Of a stretch of 64,000 bases of DNA, positions 20,464-31,173 are shown piece by piece. The notes under the pieces were generated by a model, which did no database searches, was not told where the DNA came from, and was given only the letters and a program-made list of their open reading frames with translations. This DNA is from Pseudomonadota bacterium (GTDB lineage Bacteria > Pseudomonadota > Gammaproteobacteria > Acidiferrobacterales > UBA6901): contig JAJYEX010000001.1 in the NCBI GenBank assembly GCA_021785515.1, positions 248,001-312,000 on the forward strand, given 5' to 3'. Position numbers and translations under genes: made by a program. The number at the start of each line of letters is the position of its first letter. Position 1 is the first letter of the stretch.

Positions 20464-21195
20464 TCAGGGGCCACCGCCGGACGACTGCGCAATGCTGTAA
20501 CGCCGGTAATGGGGCGGAAGCGTAAAGAGACCGGGTGCAACCGGAACCGCCCGATGGTAAGACAGGAGTTCGCGGGTCGCGCCCGAATTGTCGGTCTGCC
20601 TAACGGGGAATCCGTAGCGGAGATAGCGGGCCGGCCGGAATATGTAACGGGATAGGTCGCAGACCGAGCGCACCGAGGGCGGCGTCCTTGCTTCGGTGAC
20701 CGCCTGCTCGCCGACGAGCACCTGCTGGTATTCACGCAGAGCGGCGACCGCGTCGGGCAACAGTCCGGCAGCCGCGTACACGTCGAAGCATCGCTTGCCA
20801 TCAGTGAGGAAGGTGTAGTGAACAACCTTCTTCCCGGCAATTTCCGGATAGCTGCCCTTATCCCTCACGACGCGCTGCCGAAACCCGGCAGGACGCGGAA
20901 AGTGGATCTTCTGCGGCCTGATTACGAGAATCGTATGGTCCGAGCGGCTGACGCTGTACACCGTGCGTGTCGCCCGGTTCAGGAGAATGAACCCGCCCCG
21001 GTCGGATCCGTTGTCCAGCCGCAGATACTGCGGGGTGACCAGCATGCGCGCCTCGTACGGTCGGCTGCCTTCATCCTGCTGCGAGAAGACCAACACCGTT
21101 GCTTTCCCGGAAACAGCCGCCTGTGCCGCGGCAGGACCCGCCACCCCCACGAGCAGCGCAAAAGTGTGCCGGATGAAACGCCAGCCTACCGTCAT
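20464..21195 (-). CDS. Hypothetical exported protein
   Basis: A 243-aa protein I do not recognise. The N-terminus looks like a signal peptide (WRFIRHTFALLVGVAG, then PAAAQAA), so it is probably periplasmic. The middle has alternating hydrophobic strands (VLVFSQQDEG, GGFILLNRAT, VYSVSRSDHTILVIRP), suggesting a beta-rich, possibly LolA/LolB-like fold; that is a guess. Two cysteines (near 134 and 178) could form a disulfide. It starts 11 bases after the glycerate kinase stop, on the same strand, so they may share a transcript without sharing a function. It ends 54 bases from lpxH, convergently. Confidence 0.7.
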   Translation of the reverse strand: MTVGWRFIRHTFALLVGVAGPAAAQAAVSGKATVLVFSQQDEGSRPYEARMLVTPQYLRLDNGSDRGGFILLNRATRTVYSVSRSDHTILVIRPQKIHFPRPAGFRQRVVRDKGSYPEIAGKKVVHYTFLTDGKRCFDVYAAAGLLPDAVAALREYQQVLVGEQAVTEARTPPSVRSVCDLSRYIFRPARYLRYGFPVRQTDNSGATRELLSYHRAVPVAPGLFTLPPHYRRYSIAQSSGGGP

Positions 21196-21206
21196 ACTTC
21201 AGTTCC

Positions 21207-22448
21207 TCAGACCCCAGGGGTCGTTTTAAGGGCCAGCACGAGATCTGCTACGTTGGTCCCTGTCGGACCGGTGTACAGCAGATCTGCGCTGGCTTCCAGA
21301 AAGCTGCCGGCATCGGCGTTTTCGAGCGCCACGTGCGGATCGAGCCCGGCAACCCGCCCCCGTCCAACCGTGCCTCCATCCACCATCGCCCCGGCATCCT
21401 GTCCCGGACCGTCACTGCCATCAGTGCCGGCCGCGAGCAACGCCACGCCGCTCTCGCCATCCAAGCGCACTGCCGCTGCAAGCGCCAGGCTCTGGTTGCG
21501 CCCCCCGCGGCCCGGATGCTTGGGCAACCGTACCCAGGTCTCTCCGCCCCAGACGTGCAGCGTCTCCACGGGCGCGTCGAGAAGCATGCCCGCAACCCGG
21601 TATCCACTCTCGACCGCATTGCCGGCAAGGCCGGAGACATAAGGCACTGACCGGTACCCAAACCCCCTTGCCGCCTCCGCCGCCGCACGCACGGCGTCCC
21701 CGGATGTTGCGATAACGTGGGTTCTGACGCGCTCGAAGGCCGACAGTTCCGGCTGTCCGGCATCCCCAGCACCCTGAATCGCCGCGCACAGCGCGGCTGG
21801 CATGTGAGCTGGAAGCGGTGGCCGCGGGGTCCGACAGTACACCAGCGGGCCGGAGGCTATCGTCGCAACGTCGTCGCCCGGAACATCGGAAATCGCTAGA
21901 CCGGTTACCTGCCGCGGCGCCAGAAGGCCGGCAAGACCGCCACCCTTGATCCGGGACAGGCGTCTGCGTACAGCATTCATTTCCCCGATTTCGAGTCCGG
22001 TCGCAAGCAGCCATTCGTTGGCAACCCGAAGTTCATCGAGCCCGATGCCCCGTACCGGACACTCGACCAGCGTCGACGCTCCGCCCGAAAGCAGAACCAG
22101 CACGTGAGCGTCGGCTGGCAGAAGCCGGATATACTCGAGCAGGTCAACGCCGGCATCGATGCTGATCTGATCCGGCAACGGATGGCCGGCCTCGAGCACC
22201 GGCCACGGCAGCGCTTCGGCGTGACCATGCTTCGTCACAACCCACGCATTACCGATCTGCGCGCCCAAGGTATCCACCGCGCCCCGTACCATGGAACAGG
22301 CGGCCTTGCCTATCGCGATGATGTGAACCCTGCCGGACAGGGGATGCGCGCGCAGAAATGCGTTCACCCGGCTAGCACCATCGACCGCTGCCAGTGCGAC
22401 CCGAAACATGTCCAGCAACTGACCGCGCACATTACGCATCGGCGGCAT
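21207..22448 (-). CDS. Glycerate 2-kinase (MOFRL family)
   Basis: Probably phosphorylates D-glycerate to 2-phosphoglycerate, feeding glyoxylate or serine carbon into glycolysis. 413 aa with the two-domain layout of the GckA/TtuD family: N-terminal DUF4147-like region (IIAIGKAACSMVRGA near 47, VLLSGGASTLVECP near 125) and C-terminal MOFRL-type region (GGRNQSLALAAA, then AAGTDGSDGPGQDAGAMVDG). The start at 22448 has GGAGG seven bases upstream and fits the family; the frame is open to 22670 without similarity. Older annotations call this family hydroxypyruvate reductase. Confidence 0.88.
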   Translation of the reverse strand: MPPMRNVRGQLLDMFRVALAAVDGASRVNAFLRAHPLSGRVHIIAIGKAACSMVRGAVDTLGAQIGNAWVVTKHGHAEALPWPVLEAGHPLPDQISIDAGVDLLEYIRLLPADAHVLVLLSGGASTLVECPVRGIGLDELRVANEWLLATGLEIGEMNAVRRRLSRIKGGGLAGLLAPRQVTGLAISDVPGDDVATIASGPLVYCRTPRPPLPAHMPAALCAAIQGAGDAGQPELSAFERVRTHVIATSGDAVRAAAEAARGFGYRSVPYVSGLAGNAVESGYRVAGMLLDAPVETLHVWGGETWVRLPKHPGRGGRNQSLALAAAVRLDGESGVALLAAGTDGSDGPGQDAGAMVDGGTVGRGRVAGLDPHVALENADAGSFLEASADLLYTGPTGTNVADLVLALKTTPGV

Positions 22449-22644
22449 GCCGCAACCTCCAGTCGGGTATTCTAGAGACGAAACCAACGCACCAGGGCGT
22501 CCTTGCCTGGTCGACCATCTCCCCGTGAGCCCAAACGGCCCGCCCGACCACGAATTGCCGGCAAGAATCCCGACAACATGCCCACCGGTCCCGTTCCATT
22601 CATTGACCGAAGCCCCGCGCGGCAGCGTGTCGTCGCAAGTCCGG

Positions 22645-23835
22645 TCAGCGTCCTCCCAGACCCAGGGCAAGATCCTGCTTGAGATCCTCTACATCTTCGA
22701 GACCGACGGAAATGCGTACCAGCCCGTCCCTTATTCCCGCCTCTGCACGCTCCTCGGCCGTCAGTCGCCCGTGGGTCGTGGTGGCTGGATGCGTGACCGT
22801 CGACTTCGCATCGCCGAGATTTGCGGTGATAGAAATGACGCGCAGGGCATCGATTAGTTTCCAGGCAGCTTCCCTGCCACCCTTGAGTTCGAAGGAAATC
22901 AGACCGCCAAAGTCCGACTGCTGGCGCTGCGCCAGTGCGTGCTGTGCGTGTGATGGAAGCCCGGGAAAAAATACGCGCTCGACTTTGGGCTGTTCCGCGA
23001 GCCAGCGCGCCAACTCTGCTGCCCGCGTGCTGTGCGCCTTCATGCGCAGACCCAAGGTTTCGAGACCCTTGAGGAATACCCACGCGTTGAAGGGGCTCAT
23101 GCTCGGACCGGCCGTACGGATGAATCCGAAAACATCCTTGCCGACGTGCTCCGCATCCCCGACTACCGCGCCGCCGAGGCACCGGCCCTGTCCGTCTATG
23201 TATTTCGTGGCCGAATGAACCACGATATCGGCGCCGAGCAGCAATGGCTGCTGCAACGCCGGGGTACAAATACAGTTATCGACCACCAGCAGACAGTCGT
23301 GTTCGTGCGCCAGCCGCGCCAGGACTTCGATATCCGCAAGTTCCAGCAGGGGATTGGAAGGTGTCTCCAGAAAGAACATCCGGGTATTTCCCCGGATCGC
23401 CCGCTTCCACTGGTCGACGTCGGCAAGCGGCACAAAGCTCGTGTCGACACCGAACCGACCAAGATAGTTTCTCAGCAACACCACGCTCGTCCCGAAGATG
23501 CTGCGCGAAGCTACTATGTGGTCACCGGCTTTCAGCAGCGCCATGCAGGTCGACAGAATGGCGGCCATGCCGGAGGCGGTCGCAACGCACGCCTCACCCC
23601 CCTCCAGAGCGGCCAGTCGCTGCTCAAAAATGCGTACGGTAGGATTGGTGAAACGTGAGTAGATGTTACCGGGGCTCTCTCCGGAAAACCGGGCGGCCGC
23701 CTCTGCTGCACTCGCAAATACGAAACTTGATGTTGGAAAAATCGGCTCAGACTGCTCCGCCTCGCCGGTGTGCGTCTGACCGAAACGCACGGCAAGCGTA
23801 TCGAACCGCCACTGCTCGCGATCACTCTGGGACAT
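22645..23835 (-). CDS. metZ: O-succinylhomoserine sulfhydrylase
   Basis: PLP enzyme that makes homocysteine directly from O-succinylhomoserine and sulfide, bypassing cystathionine. 396 aa of the Cys/Met metabolism family: SRFTNPTV near 60, TASGMAAI near 85, aspartate in VVDNCICTPA near 187, and the PLP lysine in HSATKYIDGQG near 210. The N-terminal RFDTLAVR and position downstream of purF match the conserved folC-dedD-cvpA-purF-metZ order of proteobacteria, which favours MetZ over MetB. A 254-base gap to purF suggests separate or attenuated expression. Confidence 0.92.
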   Translation of the reverse strand: MSQSDREQWRFDTLAVRFGQTHTGEAEQSEPIFPTSSFVFASAAEAAARFSGESPGNIYSRFTNPTVRIFEQRLAALEGGEACVATASGMAAILSTCMALLKAGDHIVASRSIFGTSVVLLRNYLGRFGVDTSFVPLADVDQWKRAIRGNTRMFFLETPSNPLLELADIEVLARLAHEHDCLLVVDNCICTPALQQPLLLGADIVVHSATKYIDGQGRCLGGAVVGDAEHVGKDVFGFIRTAGPSMSPFNAWVFLKGLETLGLRMKAHSTRAAELARWLAEQPKVERVFFPGLPSHAQHALAQRQQSDFGGLISFELKGGREAAWKLIDALRVISITANLGDAKSTVTHPATTTHGRLTAEERAEAGIRDGLVRISVGLEDVEDLKQDLALGLGGR

Positions 23836-24089
23836 GCCGCACCCCTTATTCCGAGTCTGCTGGGATTGGCGGAGGCATCAGAGAGCGGGGCACAATGTAA
23901 TCGGCCTGCATGAAACTGGAGCAAGCTGATCGCTTTAGCGGTATTTTTACCGCGCCCGCAAGCTGATGCTCAAATCGGCGCCAACACCGGAACACCTTAA
24001 CCCAGGGCACAGGCTCCGTCAACCGCGCGCCGCAGCAGCACCCGCACATCGACGGACCCCATCCGGCATCCCGCCGGCACAGTCAAAGA

Positions 24090-25601
24090 TCAGCGGTAGG
24101 TATGCAGTTCCGGTGACGCAAGCACGGTTGGCGTGTCGGAAATGCGCCGAGCATCGCAACGCATGCGCTCGAGACGGTCTAGGTAGTCCTGGCTGACATC
24201 GCCGGTAACATACTCTCCGCTGAAACAGGAAGTATCGAACTGCTCGATCTTGGGGTTGCCCTCGCGTGCCGCTGCCACCAAATCCGCGAGGTCTTGGAAA
24301 ATCAACCGGTCAGCGCCGATGACCTCGGCAATTTCGGCATCGTCCCGTCCGTTTGCCACGAGCTCATGCACCGACGGCATGTCGATTCCGTAAACATTGG
24401 GGTAACGCACCGGTGGCGCGGCCGAGGCGAAATACACCTTGTTGGCCCCCGCTTCACGGGCCATCTGTATGATCTGCTTGGACGTGGTGCCACGCACAAT
24501 TGAATCATCCACAAGCAGCACGTTCTTGCCGCGAAACTCCAGATCGATCGCGTTCAACTTCTGCCGCACCGACTTCCGGCGCTGCGCCTGTCCGGGCATG
24601 ATGAACGTACGTCCGATATACCGGTTTTTGATGAATCCCTCCCGGTACTTCAGGTCCATCGCGTAGGCCATCTGCAGCGCTGCCGTGCGGCTCGTGTCCG
24701 GAATCGGAATCACCACGTCAATGTCGTGATCCGGCCACTCACGCAAGATCTTGCGTGCCAGCTTCTCGCCCATGCGCAGACGCGTGCGGTATACCGAGAT
24801 CCCGTCCATGATCGAATCGGGGCGCGCCATGTACACATGCTCGAAGATGCACGGGACGCTACGCGGGTTCTCGGCGCATTGACGAGCGTGCACAACGCCG
24901 TCGAGGTCAACGAAAAGCGCCTCCCCCGGTTCTATGTCCCGCACCAGGTCGTAACCCAGCACGTCGAGCGCGACGCTTTCGGATGCGATCAGGTGTTCCG
25001 GTCCGTGATCCGTCTCGCGTTTCCCGTAAACCAGGGGCCGGATGCCGAACGGATCGCGGAATGCAAGAATGCCGAAACCAACAATCAGCATCGTAACCGC
25101 ATAGGATCCGCGGCAACGGCGATGAACGGCCGAAACTGCCCGGAAAATGTGCTCGGGCGTGAGCTGCAGCTTGGCCTGTACCTCGAGTTCATGCGCAAAA
25201 ACGTTAAGCAGAATCTCCGAGTCGGAGCTGGTGTTGATGTGCCGCAGATCCTCGCGGAACAGTTCATCCTTGAGCTGCGCGGCATTCGTGAGATTACCGT
25301 TGTGGGCCAACGCCAAGCCGAACGGTGAGTTCACATAGAATGGCTGCGCCTCGGCTGCAGAGTCGCGACCGGCGGTGGGATAGCGCACGTGCCCGAGCCC
25401 AAGATTGCCCTTGAGGTCGCGCATGTGATGGGCCTGGAAAACATCCCGCACCAGGCCCGTATCCTTGCGCAGATGAACACGGCCATCATCGCTGGTCAGG
25501 ATCCCTGCGGCGTCCTGGCCGCGATGCTGCAGGACCATCAGGCCATCGTATATAGACTGGTTTACCTCGCCCTTGGCCAGGACGCCGATGATACCGCACA
25601 T
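24090..25601 (-). CDS. purF: Amidophosphoribosyltransferase
   Basis: First step of purine synthesis, transferring glutamine amide nitrogen to PRPP. 503 aa. The mature glutaminase nucleophile is Cys2 right after the initiator Met ([15 protein letters not shown]), so no propeptide is needed. It has [11 protein letters not shown] near 24, and the PRPP-binding loop [17 protein letters not shown] near 357 in the C-terminal phosphoribosyltransferase domain. The start has GGAGG about ten bases upstream. It lies 189 bases downstream of cvpA; I see no PurR-like operator in that gap. Confidence 0.96.
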   Translation of the reverse strand: MCGIIGVLAKGEVNQSIYDGLMVLQHRGQDAAGILTSDDGRVHLRKDTGLVRDVFQAHHMRDLKGNLGLGHVRYPTAGRDSAAEAQPFYVNSPFGLALAHNGNLTNAAQLKDELFREDLRHINTSSDSEILLNVFAHELEVQAKLQLTPEHIFRAVSAVHRRCRGSYAVTMLIVGFGILAFRDPFGIRPLVYGKRETDHGPEHLIASESVALDVLGYDLVRDIEPGEALFVDLDGVVHARQCAENPRSVPCIFEHVYMARPDSIMDGISVYRTRLRMGEKLARKILREWPDHDIDVVIPIPDTSRTAALQMAYAMDLKYREGFIKNRYIGRTFIMPGQAQRRKSVRQKLNAIDLEFRGKNVLLVDDSIVRGTTSKQIIQMAREAGANKVYFASAAPPVRYPNVYGIDMPSVHELVANGRDDAEIAEVIGADRLIFQDLADLVAAAREGNPKIEQFDTSCFSGEYVTGDVSQDYLDRLERMRCDARRISDTPTVLASPELHTYR

Positions 25602-25790
25602 AGGGAAAATCCTCCGACGTGTTAGCGGGCTGAACCGCTGCAGCGGATAAGCGGCACAGGCAGCATCTCACCAATCCTGCCTGGCAGGCCGGCACCCGCC
25701 CTGCGGACAGTCGGTACGGGCGACGCGAGGCAGGCGCATATTCTGAAGTTTCGGGCGCCAAAAGTCCATGCGCTCCCGACCCCGCACGGA

Positions 25791-26279
25791 TCAGCTGTAG
25801 CGGACCTGGCTGGCCAGTTTCGCAGGAAGCATATGACGAACCCCTAGCGCCGCGGACACAAAATAAGGCGCCAACAGAGACTGCCGCCACCACAGTGTCT
25901 GGGGGAACGCGGTCAGTCCGGCCAAAAGAACCATGACAACCACCATCACCAGCCCTCGGAATGCGCCAAGTACACCGCCGAGGACACGCCCCACTGGTCC
26001 CGGGGTGGATGCGAAAAACAGCAGGCGCAGCACCAACGCAACGATAGTCACCACGACAAAAACCACCGCAAACAGCACGATGAACGCCGCAATGTGACGC
26101 AGAATCGTGTTGCCTGGCCAGGCAAGCCAGCCGGCAATATCCGCGGAGTATAACGACGCGACAACGATCGAGATCGCCCAGGCAATGAGCGAACTGAACT
26201 CGCGCACACCGCCGCGCAGCACTCCGATCCCGGCAAAAAGCAGAACCATGATCACAATGAGAATATCCAGGCTGCTCAT
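25791..26279 (-). CDS. cvpA: CvpA family membrane protein
   Basis: A 162-aa inner-membrane protein with four predicted helices, beginning MSSLDILIVIMVLLFAGIGV. The central PVGRVLGGVLGAFRGLVMV block is typical of CvpA. In E. coli CvpA is needed for colicin V production and affects envelope/bile resistance, but its biochemical role is not settled. Between the SPOR protein and purF, the conserved position of cvpA in gammaproteobacteria. Confidence 0.93.
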   Translation of the reverse strand: MSSLDILIVIMVLLFAGIGVLRGGVREFSSLIAWAISIVVASLYSADIAGWLAWPGNTILRHIAAFIVLFAVVFVVVTIVALVLRLLFFASTPGPVGRVLGGVLGAFRGLVMVVVMVLLAGLTAFPQTLWWRQSLLAPYFVSAALGVRHMLPAKLASQVRYS

Positions 26280-26306
26280 AAAAACGAGGTCACGCCATGC
26301 TTCCGA

Positions 26307-26966
26307 TCAGGGGTAGGTCAGGACCACACCCTTGATGCCCGTGTCACGGGCAATATGGGCTTCCAGTATGCGCGCCTCGCCACGGCTTCGGACCGGACCA
26401 ACGCGCACGCGCGCGACACGCCGATATCCGACCCGCAATTCGTCAAGCTCGGCTCTGAATCCCTTGCGCTCGAGTCGCGCGCGCACACGCAGGGCATTGA
26501 CCCGCTCAGAAAACGCGCCGACCTGCACGATCCAGCCACGCGTGACCCGGCGTACCAGCACCGGGCGCCGGTGTACTGCCGCCGTCGCCGAAACATGCTT
26601 GGTCACGGGCGCCTGGGCCGCTACCGGCTGAGCAGGCGCCGGCGCCTGGGCCGGAGCAGGAGTCGGAGCCGATTCCTGAGCCGGCGCCGAAGCGGCAGAA
26701 TTGGGCGACACGGCAGCGGACGAAGATTCGGGTACTGCGGGGCCGGGCGTCATTGGCAATGCCGGTGGCGCCGCAGGCACGGTCACCGAACCGGACAGCG
26801 CACCGGCAGCCGCCGCTGGCGCAGCCTGTGACTTGGACTCCCGGTTTTTTAGAACAAGAGGGATCAGTAATACAGCCAGCGCGACAAGAACAACTGCGCC
26901 TATGATCCGGTGTTGTGGATTGAATTTATGGCCTGGGTCTTCTGGCTCGGTCAAGGCGCCTCCCAT
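26307..26966 (-). CDS. dedD: SPOR-domain membrane protein (DedD-like)
   Basis: Inner-membrane septal protein that binds denuded peptidoglycan at the division site. 219 aa: short cytoplasmic tail, one helix (about 20-41, IIGAVVLVALAVLLIPLVL), a long Ala/Pro/Gln-rich periplasmic linker (about 45-135), and a C-terminal SPOR domain (GWIVQVGAFSERVNALRVR to the end). The start lies inside the 3' end of folC (16-base overlap). The gene between folC and cvpA in E. coli is dedD, which agrees in layout. Confidence 0.9.
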   Translation of the reverse strand: MGGALTEPEDPGHKFNPQHRIIGAVVLVALAVLLIPLVLKNRESKSQAAPAAAAGALSGSVTVPAAPPALPMTPGPAVPESSSAAVSPNSAASAPAQESAPTPAPAQAPAPAQPVAAQAPVTKHVSATAAVHRRPVLVRRVTRGWIVQVGAFSERVNALRVRARLERKGFRAELDELRVGYRRVARVRVGPVRSRGEARILEAHIARDTGIKGVVLTYP

Positions 26967-28279
26967 CGGAAACCATTTGTACCATGCAGCGAGGGAACCG
27001 CGCGTAGTATAGCACTCACCGTATGGAACGATCCAAAAACCACTATCCGGTCCGCCGGGCCGGCATCATGCAGAGCCTGCGCATAGGCGGCGACCGGATC
27101 CGGAAACAGGCCGGCGGCAGTGGCAACACCCGCGGCGGCCAGGGCCATCTGCATCTGCTCGGCGCTGGCGCCACGCGGCGTCGAGAGCGTCGTCAGATAC
27201 CAGGCGTCGACAATACCTTTAAGTTCCGCAAGCACCTCGGAAATCGCCTTGTCCTTGAGCAGGCCCGCCACGGCGAGGGTCCGTCCGGATATTTTCTGTT
27301 CACTCAGGGTGGACGCCAGTGCGTGCGCTGCCTGCGGGTTGTGGGCAACATCAAGGACCCGCAGTGGCGTCCCGGGCAAGGTCTGGAACCGGCCGGGCAG
27401 AATCGCCTGCTGCAGACCTGCGCGTACCTGCGCCTGGCTGACTGTAAAGCGGGGGGCCAGCAATTCCAGCGCCATCAACGCTCCCGAGGCATTACATAGC
27501 TGATAGGCACCACGCATCGCTGGAAATGGCAAGGCCGCACGCATGTGTCCCGGTCCGCACCGCAGGCAACGCCACGTCCACGAGGCAGCATCGCGGTCAA
27601 ACGTGAAGTCCCGCCCGATCGCCCACAGATCCGCACCAATGGATGCAGCCTGTCCGGCGATCGTGGCCGGCGGCTCCGGATCGCCGCAGACAGCAGGCCG
27701 CCCCCGCCTGAAAATCCCCGCCTTCTCGCGCCCTATTGATTCGCGATCCGGCCCAAGCCAATCAGTATGGTCTATTCCGATCGAGCTGATCACCGCGACA
27801 TCGGCGTCCCAAAGGTTCACCGCATCGAGCCGCCCGCCCAGACCTACCTCAAGAACGGCAATGTCGACCTGCCGTGCGCGCAGCAGTTCGACAGCCGCGA
27901 GCGTGCCGAATTCGAAATAGGTAAGGCTGGTATGTCCTCGTTGCCGCTCCACTCGCTCGAAGGCAACACACAGTTCGGCGTCATCCGCCGGCACACCACC
28001 CACGCGAACACGCTCGTTGTAGCGCAGAAGATGCGGCGACGTATAGGCACCGACACGGTACCCCGCTTCGTGCAGAATCGCCTCCAGCATTGCGACCGTC
28101 GAACCTTTGCCGTTCGTTCCAGCAACGGTCACAACCGGGAAATGCAGGTGTTCGAGTCCCATGCGGGCGCTCACTTCTTGCGCCCGATCCAGACCGAGGT
28201 CAATCTCGCGCGGGTGAAGCGTCTCGATCCGCGTCAACCAGCCGGGGAGGGAATCCGGGATCCGGAAATGCTCAGTCAC
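26951..28279 (-). CDS. folC: Folylpolyglutamate synthase / dihydrofolate synthase
   Basis: Bifunctional ligase that adds glutamate to dihydropteroate and to folates. 442 aa of the Mur-ligase superfamily: ATP loop [13 protein letters not shown] near 53, [15 protein letters not shown] near 80, [13 protein letters not shown] near 167, and C-terminal HNPQAAHAL near 311. The GTG start overlaps the accD stop (GTGA), so it is translationally coupled. Upstream of the SPOR gene dedD, as in E. coli. Confidence 0.95.
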   Translation of the reverse strand: MTEHFRIPDSLPGWLTRIETLHPREIDLGLDRAQEVSARMGLEHLHFPVVTVAGTNGKGSTVAMLEAILHEAGYRVGAYTSPHLLRYNERVRVGGVPADDAELCVAFERVERQRGHTSLTYFEFGTLAAVELLRARQVDIAVLEVGLGGRLDAVNLWDADVAVISSIGIDHTDWLGPDRESIGREKAGIFRRGRPAVCGDPEPPATIAGQAASIGADLWAIGRDFTFDRDAASWTWRCLRCGPGHMRAALPFPAMRGAYQLCNASGALMALELLAPRFTVSQAQVRAGLQQAILPGRFQTLPGTPLRVLDVAHNPQAAHALASTLSEQKISGRTLAVAGLLKDKAISEVLAELKGIVDAWYLTTLSTPRGASAEQMQMALAAAGVATAAGLFPDPVAAYAQALHDAGPADRIVVFGSFHTVSAILRAVPSLHGTNGFRWEAP

Positions 28280-29154
28280 GCCGCAGGAAACTGGATTTGC
28301 GACCTGGCGTCCATGAACAGCGACAGAATCACCAGCAGTTTGTCGCGCATCTCGCGCCGGTCTACGATCATGTCGATCGCGCCGTGATCGAGCAGGAACT
28401 CGGAACGCTGGAATCCCGCCGGCAGCGTCTCACGAACAGTCTGTTCGATCACTCTTGGCCCGGCGAAACCGATAAGCGCCTTGGGCTCGGCAACAATGAC
28501 GTCCCCGAGCATCGCAAAGCTGGCAGAAACACCACCCATGGTCGGGTCAGTCAACACCGACACGAAGGGCAGGGCCCGCGCCGCCATCCGCGTAAGCGCC
28601 GCACTGGTCTTGGCCATCTGCATCAGCGACAGCAGCGCTTCCTGCATGCGCGCACCGCCGCTTGCTGCAAAACACACCAGCGGCAGATCATGTTCGACAC
28701 AGGTGTCAATTGCCTTTACAAACCGCTCGCCAACCACCGACCCCATGGAGCCACCCATAAAGCCGAATTCAAATGCCGCAGCCACCAGCGGCGAGCCAAG
28801 CAGCCTGCCATGGATCACAACCAGCGCATCCTGTTCTCCAGTGGCTTTCTGGGCCTCGTCCAGCCGGTCACGGTAGCGCTTGCTGTCCTTGAACTTGAGC
28901 ACGTCCACAGGATGGAGATTTGCTCCAATCTCGGTGCGCGGTTCCTTGTCCAGAAACAGATCCAGCCGCCTGCGGGCACCGATGCGCATGTGATGATCGC
29001 ATTTCGGGCAGACATCCATGTTGCTTTCGATCTCGGCACTGTACAGCACGGCATTGCAACCAGGACACTTGCGCCAGAGCCCTTCCGGCACCGCCTTCCT
29101 GCCCGCGCCGCTGCTCTTGATCTTGGGCGGCAACAGCTTGTCGAACCAGCTCAC
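28276..29154 (-). CDS. accD: Acetyl-CoA carboxylase carboxyltransferase subunit beta
   Basis: Beta subunit of the carboxyltransferase that makes malonyl-CoA for fatty acids. 292 aa, starting [15 protein letters not shown], with an N-terminal zinc ribbon (CPGCNAVL near 34 and CPKCDHHMR near 53) and the crotonase-like core with [19 protein letters not shown] near 165. The GTG start overlaps the trpA stop as GTGA. AccA is not in this window. Confidence 0.96.
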   Translation of the reverse strand: MSWFDKLLPPKIKSSGAGRKAVPEGLWRKCPGCNAVLYSAEIESNMDVCPKCDHHMRIGARRRLDLFLDKEPRTEIGANLHPVDVLKFKDSKRYRDRLDEAQKATGEQDALVVIHGRLLGSPLVAAAFEFGFMGGSMGSVVGERFVKAIDTCVEHDLPLVCFAASGGARMQEALLSLMQMAKTSAALTRMAARALPFVSVLTDPTMGGVSASFAMLGDVIVAEPKALIGFAGPRVIEQTVRETLPAGFQRSEFLLDHGAIDMIVDRREMRDKLLVILSLFMDARSQIQFPAA

Positions 29155-29975
29155 GCGCGCACCTCGGACGCCGCCGCGTCCATGGCCGAGCGCAACTGGC
29201 CGACAAACGCTGCCGCTTCGGCGATCACGCGATCGGGCTGCGCCGCGAGCGCGCCGATACGGCTAACCAGCGCGCTGCCGACGATCACGGCATCGGCAAT
29301 CCCCGCCACCCTGACGGCCGCTTCGGCGCTGCTGATTCCGAAGCCCACGCCGACCGGGAGGGTCGTCTGGGCCCGGATCGCCCGCAACTTCTGCGCCACT
29401 TCAGACAGATCCAAATTTGCGGCGCCGGTTACGCCACGCAATGAAACGTAATACACAAATCCGCCCGCCAGGCGCACGATCCGCCTGATGCGTTCGCTGT
29501 CACTGGTCGGCGCGATCAGAAACACCGGGTCAATTTCTTGTGATTTGAGCACAGCGGCAAGCTCTGCCCCTTCCTCCGGAGGCAGATCGACCGTCAGCAC
29601 TCCATCCACACCCGCTCCACGCGCCTGCGCCGCAAACCGATCGTACCCCATGGCCTCAACCGGGTTTAAATAACCCATGAGCACCACTGGCGTATCCGGG
29701 TCCTGTGTCCGGAACTCGCGCGCCATCACCAGCACGTCGGCGAGACTGACATGGTGCATCAAGGCACGCTCGCTCGCCTTCTGGATTACCGGGCCGTCGG
29801 CCATGGGATCCGAGAAAGGGACACCGAGTTCGATGACATCGGCGCCGGCAGCCGCTAGCGCCCGCATGAGCGATACCGTTATCTGCGGTTGCGGATCGCC
29901 CGCCGTGATAAAAGGAATCAGCGCAGTCCGGCCGCGGGCCTTTATGGACCGAAATCGCTCTGCCAGGCGGCTCAC
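29151..29975 (-). CDS. trpA: Tryptophan synthase alpha subunit
   Basis: Cleaves indole-3-glycerol phosphate, passing indole to TrpB. 274-aa TIM barrel. Catalytic glutamate in [16 protein letters not shown] near 48 and aspartate in [12 protein letters not shown] near 130; phosphate loop [12 protein letters not shown] near 213. GTG start overlapping the trpB stop as GTGA. Followed by accD through another GTGA overlap. Confidence 0.96.
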   Translation of the reverse strand: MSRLAERFRSIKARGRTALIPFITAGDPQPQITVSLMRALAAAGADVIELGVPFSDPMADGPVIQKASERALMHHVSLADVLVMAREFRTQDPDTPVVLMGYLNPVEAMGYDRFAAQARGAGVDGVLTVDLPPEEGAELAAVLKSQEIDPVFLIAPTSDSERIRRIVRLAGGFVYYVSLRGVTGAANLDLSEVAQKLRAIRAQTTLPVGVGFGISSAEAAVRVAGIADAVIVGSALVSRIGALAAQPDRVIAEAAAFVGQLRSAMDAAASEVRA

Positions 29976-31168
29976 AGCGAAATGCCCTCACGTGCGGCGA
30001 TGGTATGCACATCCTTGTCGCCTCGCCCGGAGAGGTTCACGACCAAACAGGCATCCCGGCCCAACTCACGGGCAAGCTGTCCGGCATGGGCAATAGCGTG
30101 ACTCGACTCGAGTGCCGGCATGATGCCTTCGACCCGGGTGAGCAGGTGGAAAGCCTTCAAGGCATCATCGTCCGTTACCGCCACGTACCGGGCCCGGCCC
30201 GAGTCCTTGAGCCAGGCGTGCTCCGGACCAACACCCGGATAGTCCAGGCCCGCGGAAATCGAGTGTGTCTCGATGATCTGGCCATCATCGGTTTCCATCA
30301 GGTAGGTACGATTGCCATGCAGGACTCCCGGACGGCCTGCGGACAGCGGGGCCGCGTGCCGGCCGGTAGCGAGCCCGCTGCCGGCTGCCTCGACACCGAC
30401 AAGCGCTACTGCGGGTTCGTCGAGGAACGGGTAAAACAGACCCATGGCGTTCGAGCCACCGCCCACACAAGCGACCAGCGCATCCGGAAAGCGTCCTTCG
30501 AACTCCATGATCTGGTAACGCACCTCCCTTCCGATCACGGCCTGGAAGTCCCGAACCATGGCCGGATACGGATGGGGCCCGGCCACCGTACCGATGATGT
30601 AGAACGTATCTTCTATATTAGTGACCCAGTCCCGCATGGCCTCATTCAGCGCATCCTTGAGTGTGCGAGATCCAGAAGTCACCGGTACGACCTTCGCCCC
30701 GAGCAGCTTCATGCGGTACACATTGATGGCCTGGCGCTGGATGTCTTCGGAGCCCATGTAAATCACGCATTCCAGACCAAAACGTGCCGCGACCGTCGCG
30801 GTGGCCACACCGTGCTGGCCGGCACCGGTCTCGGCGATGACACGCGTCTTTCCCATGCGCTTCGCCAGCAAGGCCTGGCCCACGGCGTTATTGATCTTGT
30901 GAGCGCCGGTATGATTTAGGTCCTCTCTCTTCAGATATATCCGTGCGCCGCCAAACCGATCCGTAAGCTTCCGCGCCGGATAAAGTGGCGACGGCCGACC
31001 GACAAATAGCCGCAACTCCTCGCTGAACTCATCCTGGAATGCCCCGTCCACGCGCGCGCGTTCATAGGCCTGCTGCAGTTCGAGCAGGGGGCGCATCAGC
31101 GTCTCCGCAACAAACCTGCCGCCGTATCTGCCAAAATGCCCGCCTTCGTCGGGCAGCGCGTAACCCAT
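29972..31168 (-). CDS. trpB: Tryptophan synthase beta subunit
   Basis: PLP enzyme that joins indole to serine to give tryptophan. 398 aa. PLP lysine in [15 protein letters not shown] near 90, [16 protein letters not shown] near 112, and the phosphate-binding [12 protein letters not shown] near 234. The start at 31168 gives the usual short N-terminus [20 protein letters not shown]; the open frame extends far upstream through trpF without similarity. It follows trpF by five bases. Confidence 0.96.
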   Translation of the reverse strand: MGYALPDEGGHFGRYGGRFVAETLMRPLLELQQAYERARVDGAFQDEFSEELRLFVGRPSPLYPARKLTDRFGGARIYLKREDLNHTGAHKINNAVGQALLAKRMGKTRVIAETGAGQHGVATATVAARFGLECVIYMGSEDIQRQAINVYRMKLLGAKVVPVTSGSRTLKDALNEAMRDWVTNIEDTFYIIGTVAGPHPYPAMVRDFQAVIGREVRYQIMEFEGRFPDALVACVGGGSNAMGLFYPFLDEPAVALVGVEAAGSGLATGRHAAPLSAGRPGVLHGNRTYLMETDDGQIIETHSISAGLDYPGVGPEHAWLKDSGRARYVAVTDDDALKAFHLLTRVEGIMPALESSHAIAHAGQLARELGRDACLVVNLSGRGDKDVHTIAAREGISL

Positions 31169-31173
31169 ATTTC

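Noticed and set aside
23936-23955. Hairpin GCGGTA-TTTT-TACCGC upstream of metZ as a terminator
   Set aside because: The stem is clear, but no T-run follows it on either strand; not enough for a terminator call.
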